A stretch of 64,000 bases of DNA, from the NCBI GenBank assembly GCA_034521575.1, contig JAXHMJ010000002.1, positions 751,692-815,691 on the forward strand, read 5' to 3'. Below are positions 1 through 9,407 of the stretch, one piece after another. The translations under genes were made by a program, and so were the position numbers. Source of the DNA: a candidate division KSB1 bacterium (lineage in GTDB: Bacteria; Zhuqueibacterota; Zhuqueibacteria; Residuimicrobiales; Krinioviventaceae). The notes under the pieces were generated by a model. The model ran no database searches, was not told where the DNA came from, and was given only the letters and a program-made list of their open reading frames with translations. How positions within the stretch are numbered: the first letter of the stretch is position 1; each line of letters opens with the position of its first letter.

Positions 1-330
1 TGTACCGATATGAGCTTTGGAATCCTTTCGAATTCTTTCTTTTACACTTGTAAAAATTTCCAATTTGATCTGAACCTTTTGATCGGTCAGTTCCTCGCTA
101 AAATGCACATCGGTAACACTTCCCACATAGACGCCGTTTAATCTCACAGGAGCGCCGGCCTGAAGTCCGTTGACGCGTGACATTTCTATATTCAAATGAT
201 ATCGGTTGCCGAGGATGCCATGCTGATTTCCCACTGCGAGAATGACAAAAACAATAATGGCAATGCCGATGACCATGGTCAGACCAACTCGTACTTCATG
301 CTTACGAATTTCAATTTGTCTATTGCTCAT
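1..330 (-). CDS. mlaD: MlaD-like MCE-domain lipid transport protein (C-terminus cut by window edge)
   Basis: Reading the minus strand from an ATG at 330 gives an open frame of 110 codons that runs off the left edge. It begins with a short cytoplasmic stretch (MSNRQIEIRKHEVRVG), one hydrophobic anchor at about residues 15-34, and then the MCE-domain signature including 'MSRVNGLQAGAPVRLNGVYVG'-like residues. In the family this is the periplasmic substrate-binding subunit of the Mla phospholipid transporter, anchored in the inner membrane. The start overlaps the stop of the ATPase gene by four bases (ATGA), as expected for a translationally coupled mlaE-mlaF-mlaD operon. Only the N-terminal third is seen. 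Confidence 0.88.
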   Translation of the reverse strand, partial: MSNRQIEIRKHEVRVGLTMVIGIAIIVFVILAVGNQHGILGNRYHLNIEMSRVNGLQAGAPVRLNGVYVGSVTDVHFSEELTDQKVQIKLEIFTSVKERIRKDSKAHIGT

Positions 331-1067
331 TTGGGTCCTGCCAGAAAATTCATTACAAATTCATTTTGGCTGTTTATGATTACATCCTTTGGCCCGATTT
401 CGATGATACGTCCCTCATGAATGACAGCAAGGCGGTCAGCAACACTGTAGGCGCTTTCAAGTTCATGTGTGACAACAATAGATGTTACACCATATTTTGA
501 ACGAGTCTTTCGAATCAGAGCATTAATTGTTGTTGCAGTGATTGGGTCCAGCCCGGTTGTCGGTTCGTCATAAAGCATAATTTCAGGTTGGTAAATCATA
601 GCGCGGGCAAGTGCAACCCGTTTTTTCATACCTCCCGATAATTCAGACGGTATTAAAGACTGTGTGCCGGCCATGTCCACAAATTCGAGGTTAGTCTCAA
701 CGGCTTTTTCTATTTCCTCTTCAGTCATTTTGGTATGCTCACTCAACGGAAAGCCGATATTTTCACCGACGGTCATGGAATCAAAAAGCGCAGATCCCTG
801 AAACAGAATACCCGTTTTTTGTCTGACCGAAAACATTTCTTTCTCAGCCAGTGCCGTGATTTGGATATCATCAATGTACACGTGGCCGGAATCCGGATGA
901 AGCAAACCCAGCAGAATTTTTAGGGATACACTTTTACCACAGCCGCTTCTTCCCAAAATAACCAGAGTTTCACCTTTTTGAATGGATAACGAAAAACCAC
1001 GCAGGACTTGATTCGCACCAAAGGATTTATACACATTATCAAAAACAATTTTATACTCATTACCCAT
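327..1067 (-). CDS. mlaF: MlaF-like ABC transporter ATP-binding protein
   Basis: 246 residues, normal length for the family. Walker A GRSGCGKS at residues 39-46, an ABC signature LSGGM near 143, Walker B MLYDEP near 165 and the H-loop in VVTHEL near 200 are all present. It would energise the Mla phospholipid transport complex at the inner membrane. Its ATG abuts the stop of the permease gene (1068) and its own TGA overlaps the start of mlaD, so the three genes are one operon. The organisation E-F-D matches Mla/Ttg2 operons rather than a stand-alone ABC exporter. Confidence 0.93.
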   Translation of the reverse strand: MGNEYKIVFDNVYKSFGANQVLRGFSLSIQKGETLVILGRSGCGKSVSLKILLGLLHPDSGHVYIDDIQITALAEKEMFSVRQKTGILFQGSALFDSMTVGENIGFPLSEHTKMTEEEIEKAVETNLEFVDMAGTQSLIPSELSGGMKKRVALARAMIYQPEIMLYDEPTTGLDPITATTINALIRKTRSKYGVTSIVVTHELESAYSVADRLAVIHEGRIIEIGPKDVIINSQNEFVMNFLAGPK

Positions 1068-1841
1068 TTAAACAGCGGCCAAGGTTATTTTAGTGATCAG
1101 AAAATCCAGAATAAAAATTAAAATTGAAGATAGCACAACGGATTTTGTTGTGGCCTCACCTACTCCTTTTGTTCCACCTCTGACCGAAAAACCAAGATAA
1201 CAACTCACCGTTGCTATAGCTATCGCAAAGATAACCGGCTTTATCATACCTGCGAAAATATCAGACAAATATAAATATTGTGTGGACAAAGACCAAAAGA
1301 AACTTGAACTAATATTCAATTCAGTTACTGAAATCAGCCATCCTCCCAGGATCGCACTCATATCCCCGATAGCCACAAGAATGGGAAGCATAATCAGCAG
1401 CGCCAGGAATCTTGGTTTTGCCAGTTTTTTATAGGGATTAATTCCGAGTGCGCGCATGGCATCGATTTGTTCGGTGACAGCCATTGAACCCAATTCGGCG
1501 GTAATACCAGCGCCTACACGACCTGCTATAACAAGAGAAATCAAAACGGGACCCAGCTCTCGGACAATGGTCACACTCAGGACTGAACCGGTATACATCT
1601 TGGCCCCAAAAATAGCCATTTCATGTCCGAATTGCAAGGATAACACCAGCCCGCTAAAGGATGATGTCATGAGGACGATAACAAGACTTTTGACACCGAT
1701 TAAATACATTTGATTAATGATATCACGAAAGTAAAAAGGAGGAAGGAAAATATACAGGATGGATCGACCGAGCATTTCAGCCATGTCGTGCATTTCTACA
1801 AGAAAATCTGAAAATTTAGCGACACTTTGTTTCAATGGCAA
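1068..1841 (-). CDS. mlaE: MlaE-family ABC transporter permease
   Basis: 257 residues, several hydrophobic segments, and the conserved MlaE block 'VRELGPVLISLVIAGRVG' followed by 'GSMAVTEQIDAMRALGINP', the region that in the family contacts the ATPase. It is the inner-membrane channel subunit of the Mla phospholipid transporter. The longest frame begins at a TTG (1841-1839); no strong Shine-Dalgarno is visible there and internal ATGs (for example at EMHDM) are possible, so the start is uncertain. It lies directly downstream of tRNA-Arg and upstream of mlaF with no gap. Confidence 0.92.
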   Translation of the reverse strand: MPLKQSVAKFSDFLVEMHDMAEMLGRSILYIFLPPFYFRDIINQMYLIGVKSLVIVLMTSSFSGLVLSLQFGHEMAIFGAKMYTGSVLSVTIVRELGPVLISLVIAGRVGAGITAELGSMAVTEQIDAMRALGINPYKKLAKPRFLALLIMLPILVAIGDMSAILGGWLISVTELNISSSFFWSLSTQYLYLSDIFAGMIKPVIFAIAIATVSCYLGFSVRGGTKGVGEATTKSVVLSSILIFILDFLITKITLAAV

Positions 1842-1859
1842 TGCCAGGCAATTATTAAG

Positions 1860-1933
<74 letters not shown>

Positions 1934-1938
1934 ATGAA

Positions 1939-2818
1939 TTATTGACAATGTTTAATGGCGGATTCTACCGTATTTTTCAACAACATCGCGATTGTCATAG
2001 GACCGACTCCTCCCGGAACAGGAGTTATCGCACTGGCTTTGGACTTTACAGCTTCGAAATCTACATCTCCGACCAAGCGGAAACCGCGCTGACGCGTGGC
2101 GTCTTCCACCCGATTGGTGCCGACATCAATAACCACTGCGCCCTCTTTGACCATGTCTGCAGTGATGGTGCCGGGTACTGCCAACAGCTGATATCAGGAT
2201 ATCAGCCAGGGATGTAAAAGGTTGCAAGTTTCCGGACCCGGTATGACATACGGTAACCGTCGAATTTGCCCATTCTTTCTTTTGCATCATCATGATTGCA
2301 AGGGGTTTGCCCACAATATTGCTGCGCCCTACAATCACCATATGTTTACCGGCTGGATCAATGTCATACTCTTTCAATAAATATTGTATACCGGCAGGTG
2401 TGCAGGGTAGAAATGCATCTTCACCTGAAACCAGTTTACCACGGTTGACAGGATGAAACCCGTCCACATCCTTTTCAGGAGCAATAAATTCTATAACTTT
2501 ATTCTCTGACATTTGTTCCGGCAACGGCAATTGAACCAAAATTCCGTGTACCGTTTTATCCTTGTTGAGTTCATCCAGTGTTTCGAGTAATGTGTCCTCA
2601 GAAGTATCCGATGGCATGAGGATGGTCTCCGAGGCTATACCAACTTGATCACAGGCCTTTTCTTTATGGCCCACATATACTTTTGAAGCTGAATCATCAC
2701 CCACCAGGATCACGACGAGTTTGGGATGACAATTATTTTTCTTCAGATCCTTGACTTTATCACTCAATTCGTACTGGATTTTCAGAGCTGTGGCTTTTCC
2801 ATCAATGATTATACTCAT
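1939..2818 (-). CDS. folD: FolD, methylenetetrahydrofolate dehydrogenase/cyclohydrolase (one frameshift)
   Basis: Bifunctional one-carbon enzyme of folate metabolism. The N-terminal part carries the family motifs: Lys in '[14 protein letters not shown]', '[11 protein letters not shown]', '[13 protein letters not shown]' and the NADP-binding '[14 protein letters not shown]'. After '[10 protein letters not shown]' near 2176 the frame changes and the protein continues as '[19 protein letters not shown]' to '[16 protein letters not shown]', so the gene is complete apart from one extra base (or two missing) around 2174-2180. The start ATG overlaps the ymdB stop (ATGA). I treat the frameshift as a probable sequence error because the remainder is fully conserved. 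Confidence 0.9.
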
Positions 2819-3609
2819 GATCCTTTTGGGTGTTTTATACGTTCAATTGCTTTTGCTGTTCCATTTTTGTCAATTTTTATATGAACACCATTTATACGCA
2901 GTTTGTTCTGCGCCAGAACAAATCGTCCGGGGATGCCTTTGATAAAACGTTCAATTGCGGTATTGATTTCCATGCCAATAACAGACTCTGTCGCTCCGGT
3001 CATGCCGGCATCAGTGATAAACGCGCATCCTTTCGGTAAAATCTGTTCATCGGCTGTCTGGACATGCGTATGCGTTCCGATGACAGCGCTGACTTTACCA
3101 TCCAGATAATAAGCCAGTGCTATTTTTTCTGCCGAGGCTTCAGCGTGAAAATCGACAATAATAATATCCGTTTCTTTACGAAGCTTTTGCACTTCTTCAA
3201 GGCTGCGTTTAAACGGGCAGTCGATTGGATACATAAAGGTTCTGCCCTGCAAATTCAGGACACCGATCTTCCCGGCGTTCGAGTTAAAAATCATAGAACC
3301 CATCCCGGGTGTCTCTGCCGGATAATTGGCAGGACGTAATATTGTGTCCGTATCGTCCATATAGTCTCGAAAATCGCGCTTATTCCAGATATGATTGCCG
3401 CTGGTGATCACATGAACACCGCGATTATGCATGCGACGAGCCAGGGGTTCAGTTAATCCTTTACCATTAGCGACATTTTCACCATTTGCAATGATGATAT
3501 CCGGTAGATAAGAATTTACAAGATGATCCGCATAGGCCTCAAAAACCTTCATGCCGGGTTTCCCGACGATATCTGCTATAAAAAGAACATTATAAAAATC
3601 TTTATCCAC
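2815..3609 (-). CDS. ymdB: YmdB/TIGR00282-family metallophosphoesterase
   Basis: 264 residues beginning at a GTG. Metal-binding motifs of the calcineurin-like fold are in order: FIADIVGKPG near the N-terminus, IANGENVANG, TSGNHIW, VDFHAEA and GTHTHVQTAD. Family members such as Bacillus YmdB hydrolyse 2',3'-cyclic nucleotides and are commonly encoded next to RNase Y, as here (13 bp downstream of rny). This supports a role linked to RNA turnover, although the substrate in this organism is inferred. Confidence 0.92.
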   Translation of the reverse strand: MDKDFYNVLFIADIVGKPGMKVFEAYADHLVNSYLPDIIIANGENVANGKGLTEPLARRMHNRGVHVITSGNHIWNKRDFRDYMDDTDTILRPANYPAETPGMGSMIFNSNAGKIGVLNLQGRTFMYPIDCPFKRSLEEVQKLRKETDIIIVDFHAEASAEKIALAYYLDGKVSAVIGTHTHVQTADEQILPKGCAFITDAGMTGATESVIGMEINTAIERFIKGIPGRFVLAQNKLRINGVHIKIDKNGTAKAIERIKHPKGS

Positions 3610-3621
3610 AGAAACACCAGA

Positions 3622-5181
3622 TCACTTTGCATATTCTATTGCACGATACTCTCGAATCACGGTGACTTTGATTTGTCCGGGATATTCCATTTCGGATTGA
3701 ATCTTATCGGCAATGTCCGTACTCAATTGTCCACACTCGGCATCATCCATCTTTTCGTGTTCTACAATAACGCGTATTTCTCGGCCAGCCTGGATCGCAT
3801 AAGCATTACCGACACCACTAAAAGATTTCGCAAGCGTTTCCAGAGATTCGAGACGTTTAATATAGGTTTCCAGTGTTTCTCGTCTTGCGCCCGGACGAGA
3901 ACCGCTGACGGCATCTGCTGCTTTGACCAAAACAGAAATCGGGTGTGTAGCCTCTACATCTTCATGATGCGCAAGGATTGAATTTACAACAATTTCATTT
4001 TCACCATATTTTTTGGCAATTTCACCACCGATTTCAGAGTGTGTGCCCTCAGTATAACGGTCAATAGCTTTACCGATATCATGTAAAAGTCCGGCACGTT
4101 TTGCCAGTCCTCCGTCAAGTCCAAGTTGAGAAGCCATAAGTCCGGAAAGGTAAGAAACTTCGATGGCATGCTGATAAACATTCTGTCCGTAACTGGTCCG
4201 ATATTTTAACTTGCCGAGATATTTTTTAAGCTCAATATGTACATCAGAAACGCCGGTTTCAAACAAAGCTTTTTCGCCCAAATCGACGAGATTTTCTTCC
4301 ATCTCCTCAGTGGTACGATTCACGACCTCTTCGATACGGGACGGGTGAATTCTGCCGTCAGACACCAGTTTTTCGAGAGCTATCTTTGCGACTTCACGTC
4401 GGAATGGGTCGAATCCTGATAGAACAACCGCTTCAGGTGTATCATCAACAATCACTTCAACACCGGTGGCGGTTTCAAAGGAGCGGATATTCCGTCCCTC
4501 CCGGCCAATAATCCGGCCCTTCATTTCATCATTGGGAAGATTCACCACAGAAACGGTGGTTTCTGTGGAATGGTCGGCAGCGGTACGCTGAATAGCCTGT
4601 ATGATAATTTCCCGTGCTTCCCGATTGGCGGTTTGCCGGGCCAGATCTTTAATTGATTTAATTTCCCTTGCGGTTTCCTGCTTGGCCTTTTCAAGCAGAT
4701 TATTCATCTGAATACGTTTGGCTTCCTCATTTGAAATCCCACTGATCTGTTCCAGCTGTTCATTCTGACGTTCAATCAAATGCTCAAGTTCTTTTTGCAG
4801 TTTATCAACACGACCTTCTTTGCTGTTGAGCTTTTGATCGCGTCGCTGCAAATCTTCTTCTTTCTTTTTCAGAACATCCAGCTGTTTTTCAAGATTACGC
4901 TCTTTTGAAATAACTTTATTCTCAACACGCTGAAGCTCATCACGCCGCTGTTTATTTTCATTTTCAAATTTTTGCTTGAGCTGAAATATCTCATCTTTGG
5001 CTTCTAATATTTTTTCACGCTTGGTATGACGGGCTTCTTTTTCTGCTTCATCAAGAACCTGTCGAGCTTGCTTTTCAGCATTCGCCAGCTTGTTATGTCC
5101 GACGTGTTTTGCTATAAACCATCCCAGAAAGAGACCGATCAGGGAAGCAGCAAATATTATAACTATATATAATAAATCCAT
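3622..5181 (-). CDS. rny: Ribonuclease Y
   Basis: 519 residues, the usual RNase Y length. An N-terminal membrane anchor (residues about 3-23) is followed by a long charged coiled coil (about 30-170), a KH RNA-binding domain with GRIIGREGRNIRSFE, and an HD hydrolase domain with LLHDIGKAID and LAHHEDVEA. It is the membrane-bound endoribonuclease that initiates mRNA decay. Upstream, only about 20 bases from its ATG, lies the T-tract of a small structured RNA (5200-5292), so transcription into rny may depend on read-through. Confidence 0.96.
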   Translation of the reverse strand: MDLLYIVIIFAASLIGLFLGWFIAKHVGHNKLANAEKQARQVLDEAEKEARHTKREKILEAKDEIFQLKQKFENENKQRRDELQRVENKVISKERNLEKQLDVLKKKEEDLQRRDQKLNSKEGRVDKLQKELEHLIERQNEQLEQISGISNEEAKRIQMNNLLEKAKQETAREIKSIKDLARQTANREAREIIIQAIQRTAADHSTETTVSVVNLPNDEMKGRIIGREGRNIRSFETATGVEVIVDDTPEAVVLSGFDPFRREVAKIALEKLVSDGRIHPSRIEEVVNRTTEEMEENLVDLGEKALFETGVSDVHIELKKYLGKLKYRTSYGQNVYQHAIEVSYLSGLMASQLGLDGGLAKRAGLLHDIGKAIDRYTEGTHSEIGGEIAKKYGENEIVVNSILAHHEDVEATHPISVLVKAADAVSGSRPGARRETLETYIKRLESLETLAKSFSGVGNAYAIQAGREIRVIVEHEKMDDAECGQLSTDIADKIQSEMEYPGQIKVTVIREYRAIEYAK

Positions 5182-5199
5182 TTATGCTCCACTTGTATT

Positions 5200-5292
5200 A
5201 AAAAACCCAGAGTGTCTACTTGTTGACATCCTTTCTATCGCAATCTATCCAATCTTGTCAACCGGATCAATCTGGGTCATTTGAACTGAACA
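5200..5292 (-). ncRNA. Candidate small structured RNA (6S-like by position and shape)
   Basis: The zapA-rny gap on the minus strand contains two perfect nested 7-bp stems: ACCCAGA/TCTGGGT (5271-5277 with 5205-5211) closing the element, and GTTGACA/TGTCAAC (5256-5262 with 5222-5228) inside it, separated by an internal loop of 8 and 10 bases. The outer stem is followed at once by six T (5205-5200), as in an intrinsic terminator. A TATAAT lies at 5299-5304, which would start transcription near 5292 and give an RNA of roughly 90 nt. 6S RNA is often encoded beside zapA, and the outer stem-bubble-inner stem shape fits loosely. The RNA is shorter than typical 6S, so a leader attenuator for rny is the main alternative. 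Confidence 0.42.
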
Positions 5293-5306
5293 CAAGATAT
5301 TATAAT

Positions 5307-5627
5307 TCAACTCTCATATTCATCTGATATTTTATCGATACCAAGCTTTAACTTTTTATTCATTCTTTTTAGTCGAGTCTCAAATTCTTTGTCTATAACT
5401 GAACGTTTTTGACTTTGTCCCAGATGGAATAATTCATCTGCAATATTCAATGCGGCCAGGATAGCAATTTGATGTATGGTCCGGTTCGGACTTGCTTTCT
5501 GTATTTCACGCATCTTGTTATCAACATATTTTGCAATCTGTTCGACTCGATTCGGATCAGATTCTGAAACGAGAGCGTATTCCGTTCCATAAATAGTTAC
5601 TTTGAGACTTTTTTTATTATCGTTCAT
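5307..5627 (-). CDS. zapA: Cell division protein ZapA
   Basis: 106 residues with the ZapA N-terminal fold (KVTIYGTEYAL...DPNRVEQIAKYVDNKM) and the helical tail HQIAILAALNIADEL. ZapA binds FtsZ and stabilises the Z-ring by cross-linking protofilaments. It follows the small coiled-coil gene at 5686-5955, which may be a partner, and precedes the candidate small RNA and rny. Confidence 0.9.
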   Translation of the reverse strand: MNDNKKSLKVTIYGTEYALVSESDPNRVEQIAKYVDNKMREIQKASPNRTIHQIAILAALNIADELFHLGQSQKRSVIDKEFETRLKRMNKKLKLGIDKISDEYES

Positions 5628-5685
5628 TAAAGCTTGACATCAATAAATGGTCAGACCGTGATTGACAAGATAGGCTTATTATCAA

Positions 5686-5955
5686 TTACGAAGAATCGAC
5701 ATGATCGATTCTATCAATCATCTCTTTAATTTTATCACGTAACAGTTCCTGCTTGTTCTGACTATCTGGATCCGACTTTGGACGACTCAGCTCTTGTTTT
5801 AAAAGAGCAATTTGTCTGTTTTTGTCGTAAAGACGACGTTCAATCTCTGCTTTTTCTTCTTTTAACTGCTTTATTGTATGTTTTTGTTCCAACAGCTTTT
5901 TAATCGCTCTGTCAATTCGACGTTCAAGAACGTCTATCATATCACTTGCGTTCAT
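5686..5955 (-). CDS. Small coiled-coil protein, ZapB-like
   Basis: 89 residues, almost entirely heptad-like helix from about residue 5 to 55 (ERRIDRAIKKLLEQKHTIKQ), rich in K, E, R and Q, with no signal or membrane segment. No enzyme motif is present. Its size, coiled-coil content and position immediately upstream of zapA suggest a cell-division accessory protein of the ZapB type, but primary sequence alone does not prove this. It lies 14 bp after pheT. Confidence 0.6.
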   Translation of the reverse strand: MNASDMIDVLERRIDRAIKKLLEQKHTIKQLKEEKAEIERRLYDKNRQIALLKQELSRPKSDPDSQNKQELLRDKIKEMIDRIDHVDSS

Positions 5956-5969
5956 GAAATCAATCCGTA

Positions 5970-8363
5970 TTAACCCGGTCGAAGTTCAGCACTATGTTCG
6001 TTTTTAAGATGCGCCAGAATATTCTTTACAATTTTATCTACTTCATTGTCCTTTAACGTACGTTCTTTGGATGAAAAAGTCAATGAAAAAGCGACGCTTT
6101 TCTTGTCTTTATTAATTTGTTCGCCTTTGTAAAAATCGAACAGCTGGACATTGACCAGATGCGGTCCGCCCGACTTCCAGATGTTTTTTTCGATCTCACC
6201 GATTGGAATATCAGCATCAATCAATAAGGCAAGATCAAATGGTACTGACGGATATTTGGGTACCTGTGTGTATTGCTTACGCACCTGATGGTTTTGGTAC
6301 AATATATCAAAATCAAACCAGAATGCGTAAATATCCTGGGAGCGAATTTTGAACGCTGCACATGGTTCTTTATTTATTTTGCCCAAAGAGCCGACATATA
6401 CGCCATTAATTGAAACCGACACCGCTTCTGAATCCCAAAACGGTTCTTTGGCAATATCAAGGGCATATTCATAAACATCAATGCGCTGTAAAAAGACCTC
6501 AACGACTCCTTTAATATCATAAAAATCGAACGGGACTGATTTCTCGCACCATGATTGTTCAATACGGTTTCCAGCCAGAACACCGGCGATTTGATTGCTT
6601 TCCGAGTAAGAGCCATTATGCGGTTTCAAGGCTACATGTCCGGCTTCGTAGAGACGTAGATCCTGAATTTGCCGGTTGCGGTTATAGGCCACATTGCTCA
6701 GCAATGACAGCAACAGGTTTGGTCTGAACACCGCAAGATCCTCACTAATGGGATTCAGCAAAGCAACCGGATTCGCTTCTGAGGGCAGAAACATTCGGGC
6801 ATGTTTATCCCGGACCAGACTATAAGAGATAGTTTCATTGAATCCCATTCCGGTTAATGCTTGACGTGCATGCGCTTGAAATTCATCAAACTCATTTTTT
6901 TGTTGCTCCTGATTGATTTTCGGAGTCATCACGGGTTCGATGTTGTTGTATCCATAACAACGGGCCACTTCTTCAATCAGGTCCACAGGACGATCCAGAT
7001 CGAACCGAAACGTCGGGATGGTTACATTTAAGGCGTTGTTCCCATCCGGTTCGCATTTTAAATCAATGGTTTTCAAGATGTCGGAAATTTGTCTTTGAGA
7101 CAGGTTTGTGCCCAGCCAGGAATTCACGCGCTTGACCGGACAAGTCAATGTTTCAGGTTCAACCGTCTGGGCAACCTCATCTATAAAAGTTGAACTCACT
7201 TTTGCGTCCGCCAATTCTGCGAACAGGTTTGCTGCGCGTTGCATGGCATAGTTGGTGCCATTCGGATCAACACCGCGTTCAAAACGCCTTGAAGATTCTG
7301 TCAGCAAATCATATTTACCGGATGTTCGTCGAATACCCTGTGGTTCAAAAAAAGCGCTTTCGAGAAATACAGTATGGGTTTCAGGGCAGACTTCAGAATT
7401 CATTCCGCCCATTATTCCAGCCAGCGCCACCGGACGTTCGGCATCGCATATCATCAAGGCCTGATCATCCAGGGTATGTTCCTGTTCATCCAGTGTGGTA
7501 AACTTTTGTCCAGGCTCTGCTTCTTTCACGATAATTTTCCGACCTTCCAGCAGATCATAGTCAAATGCATGCAGAGGCTGCCCCGTCTCCATCATCACAT
7601 AGTTGGTTATATCCACAACATTATTGATCGAACGTATACCCACATGATGCAGCCGTTCCGCCAGCCAAAAAGGTGATTCTTTAATGATTACATTATGGAT
7701 ATACTGACCTGAATATCGATAGCATCGTTTCGGGGCCTGTATCTCGACGGATATGTTTTCGCGAGTATTTGTGCTGTCATCGGTTCCGGTATCAACTTTC
7801 GGAGGCCGCAGCGGGTTTCCGGTAATACCTGCGATTTCCCGGGCAATGCCGATTACACTCAGACAGTCAGGACGATTGGGCGTAATGGAAATATCAAACA
7901 CGGTATCTTTGGGGCCTAGAAAATCGTTCAGATTGATACCGATTTGAGTATTATCCGGCAGTTCCATCAATCCGGCGCTGCGTTCGGACAATCCCAATTC
8001 GGATTCAGAGCAGAGCATACCTTTACTTTGCACTCCGCGTATCTTGCGCGCATCAATTGAATATCCCTGTATCTCTGCACCAACCTGTGCAAACGGATAT
8101 ATTTTTTCAGGCCGGACATTGGGAGCGCCGCATACCACGGTGAAGGTTTGCTTTCCATCTGTTACCTGACACACGCTCAATTTGTCAGCATCAGGATGCG
8201 ATTCAACAGATTCAACCTTGCCTGTGATTACGTTTGTAAATGGTCTTTGAGCAGGAATAATCTCTTCAACTTCAAGTCCCAACATGGTAAGCCTTTCAGC
8301 AAGTTCCTGCGGGGACCAGTCAAAATCGACGTATTGTTTTAGCCAGTTCTGGGTAACTTTCAC
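5970..8363 (-). CDS. pheT: Phenylalanyl-tRNA synthetase beta subunit
   Basis: 797 residues starting at GTG, the normal bacterial PheT length. In order: N-terminal KVTQNWLKQYVDFDWSP, an OB-fold tRNA-binding domain (about 40-150, VESHPDADKLSVCQV, VVCGAPNVR), B3/4 editing domain with NNVVDITNYVMMETGQPLHA, B5 domain, catalytic-like core (IEEVARCYGYNNI) and a C-terminal FDX-ACB anticodon-binding domain (YPSVPFDLALLID to the end). With PheS it forms the (alpha-beta)2 enzyme that charges tRNA-Phe. It is 10 bp downstream of pheS. Confidence 0.97.
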   Translation of the reverse strand: MKVTQNWLKQYVDFDWSPQELAERLTMLGLEVEEIIPAQRPFTNVITGKVESVESHPDADKLSVCQVTDGKQTFTVVCGAPNVRPEKIYPFAQVGAEIQGYSIDARKIRGVQSKGMLCSESELGLSERSAGLMELPDNTQIGINLNDFLGPKDTVFDISITPNRPDCLSVIGIAREIAGITGNPLRPPKVDTGTDDSTNTRENISVEIQAPKRCYRYSGQYIHNVIIKESPFWLAERLHHVGIRSINNVVDITNYVMMETGQPLHAFDYDLLEGRKIIVKEAEPGQKFTTLDEQEHTLDDQALMICDAERPVALAGIMGGMNSEVCPETHTVFLESAFFEPQGIRRTSGKYDLLTESSRRFERGVDPNGTNYAMQRAANLFAELADAKVSSTFIDEVAQTVEPETLTCPVKRVNSWLGTNLSQRQISDILKTIDLKCEPDGNNALNVTIPTFRFDLDRPVDLIEEVARCYGYNNIEPVMTPKINQEQQKNEFDEFQAHARQALTGMGFNETISYSLVRDKHARMFLPSEANPVALLNPISEDLAVFRPNLLLSLLSNVAYNRNRQIQDLRLYEAGHVALKPHNGSYSESNQIAGVLAGNRIEQSWCEKSVPFDFYDIKGVVEVFLQRIDVYEYALDIAKEPFWDSEAVSVSINGVYVGSLGKINKEPCAAFKIRSQDIYAFWFDFDILYQNHQVRKQYTQVPKYPSVPFDLALLIDADIPIGEIEKNIWKSGGPHLVNVQLFDFYKGEQINKDKKSVAFSLTFSSKERTLKDNEVDKIVKNILAHLKNEHSAELRPG

Positions 8364-8373
8364 GGTAGTCTTT

Positions 8374-9402
8374 TTAAAATTGTGTTAGAAATCGTTTATC
8401 GTTTTCAAAAAATATACGGATATCAGGAATGCCATACAATAGCAATGCAATTCGTTCAACACCCATTCCAAATGCATATCCGGAATACACGTCCGGATCA
8501 TAATCAACAAACCGGAAAACATTTGGATCCACCATACCGGCGCCGGAAATTTCGAGCCAGCCGGTTTGCTTACAAAACCTGCAGCCCTTGCCATTGCAAA
8601 AGATGCATGAAAAATCATATTCCGCACTGGGTTCGGTAAACGGAAAATAGCTTGGACGGAACCGTACTTTGACATTGCTGCCCAGTAATTTATGAGCAAA
8701 TGCCTGCACCACGCCTCGGAGATCAGCAAAAGAAACGCCCTTGTCCACACACAACCCCTCCACCTGATAAAAAATCGGTGAATGCGTGGCGTCCGGTGTG
8801 TCTTTTCGAAAGCAGCGTCCGGGGGCAATCATACGAATCGGCGGTTTCTGTTCCTCCATCGTATGGATCTGCACAGGGGATGTATGTGTTCTTAATAAAA
8901 CCTCGTTCCCCAGATAAAACGTATCATGCATATCCCGGGACGGATGATAGGGGGGAATGTTGAGAGCTTCAAAATTATAATAATCGGTCTCTATTTCATT
9001 GCCCACTTCAACCCGAAATCCAATCGATTTAAAGATTGATTTGATCTCGGACAAGACCAGCATCAGCGGATGTTCGGTACCCACCGGAGGTTTGCGGCCC
9101 GGAAGGGTCGGATCAAAATCCTGAATAGAAACAGACTGAGTTTCAAGAGATTGTTTCTTGTCATCAAACAGAGATTCGAGTTCACCACGCAGCTTGTTCA
9201 GTTCCGCACCGACTTGCGGGCGTTCATCAGCATCAACTTTGCCTATGTTGCCAAAGAGCGCCTGTACTCTGCCTTTTCTGGAAAGGTATTGTATCCGAAC
9301 TTGCTCAAGTTCGTCGGGATTTTGAACCTGAGCAAGTTCAGAATTAAACATTTCTCGAATTGATTTTATATCATCAAGTAGTTGATCAAAGAGTTCTGAC
9401 AT
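8374..9402 (-). CDS. pheS: Phenylalanyl-tRNA synthetase alpha subunit
   Basis: 342 residues. An N-terminal coiled-coil (about 1-90) is followed by the class II catalytic core: motif 1 region near HPLMLVLSEIKSIF, motif 2 TSPVQIHTMEEQKPPIRMIAPGR-like block (key residues RCFRKDTPDATH), and motif 3 GMGVERIALLLYGIPDIR. A zinc-like cluster CIFCNGKGCRFCKQTG is inserted before motif 3, as seen in some bacterial PheS proteins. It lies between rplT and pheT in the infC-rpmI-rplT-pheS-pheT order common in bacteria. Confidence 0.97.
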   Translation of the reverse strand: MSELFDQLLDDIKSIREMFNSELAQVQNPDELEQVRIQYLSRKGRVQALFGNIGKVDADERPQVGAELNKLRGELESLFDDKKQSLETQSVSIQDFDPTLPGRKPPVGTEHPLMLVLSEIKSIFKSIGFRVEVGNEIETDYYNFEALNIPPYHPSRDMHDTFYLGNEVLLRTHTSPVQIHTMEEQKPPIRMIAPGRCFRKDTPDATHSPIFYQVEGLCVDKGVSFADLRGVVQAFAHKLLGSNVKVRFRPSYFPFTEPSAEYDFSCIFCNGKGCRFCKQTGWLEISGAGMVDPNVFRFVDYDPDVYSGYAFGMGVERIALLLYGIPDIRIFFENDKRFLTQF

Positions 9403-9407
9403 TCGAT

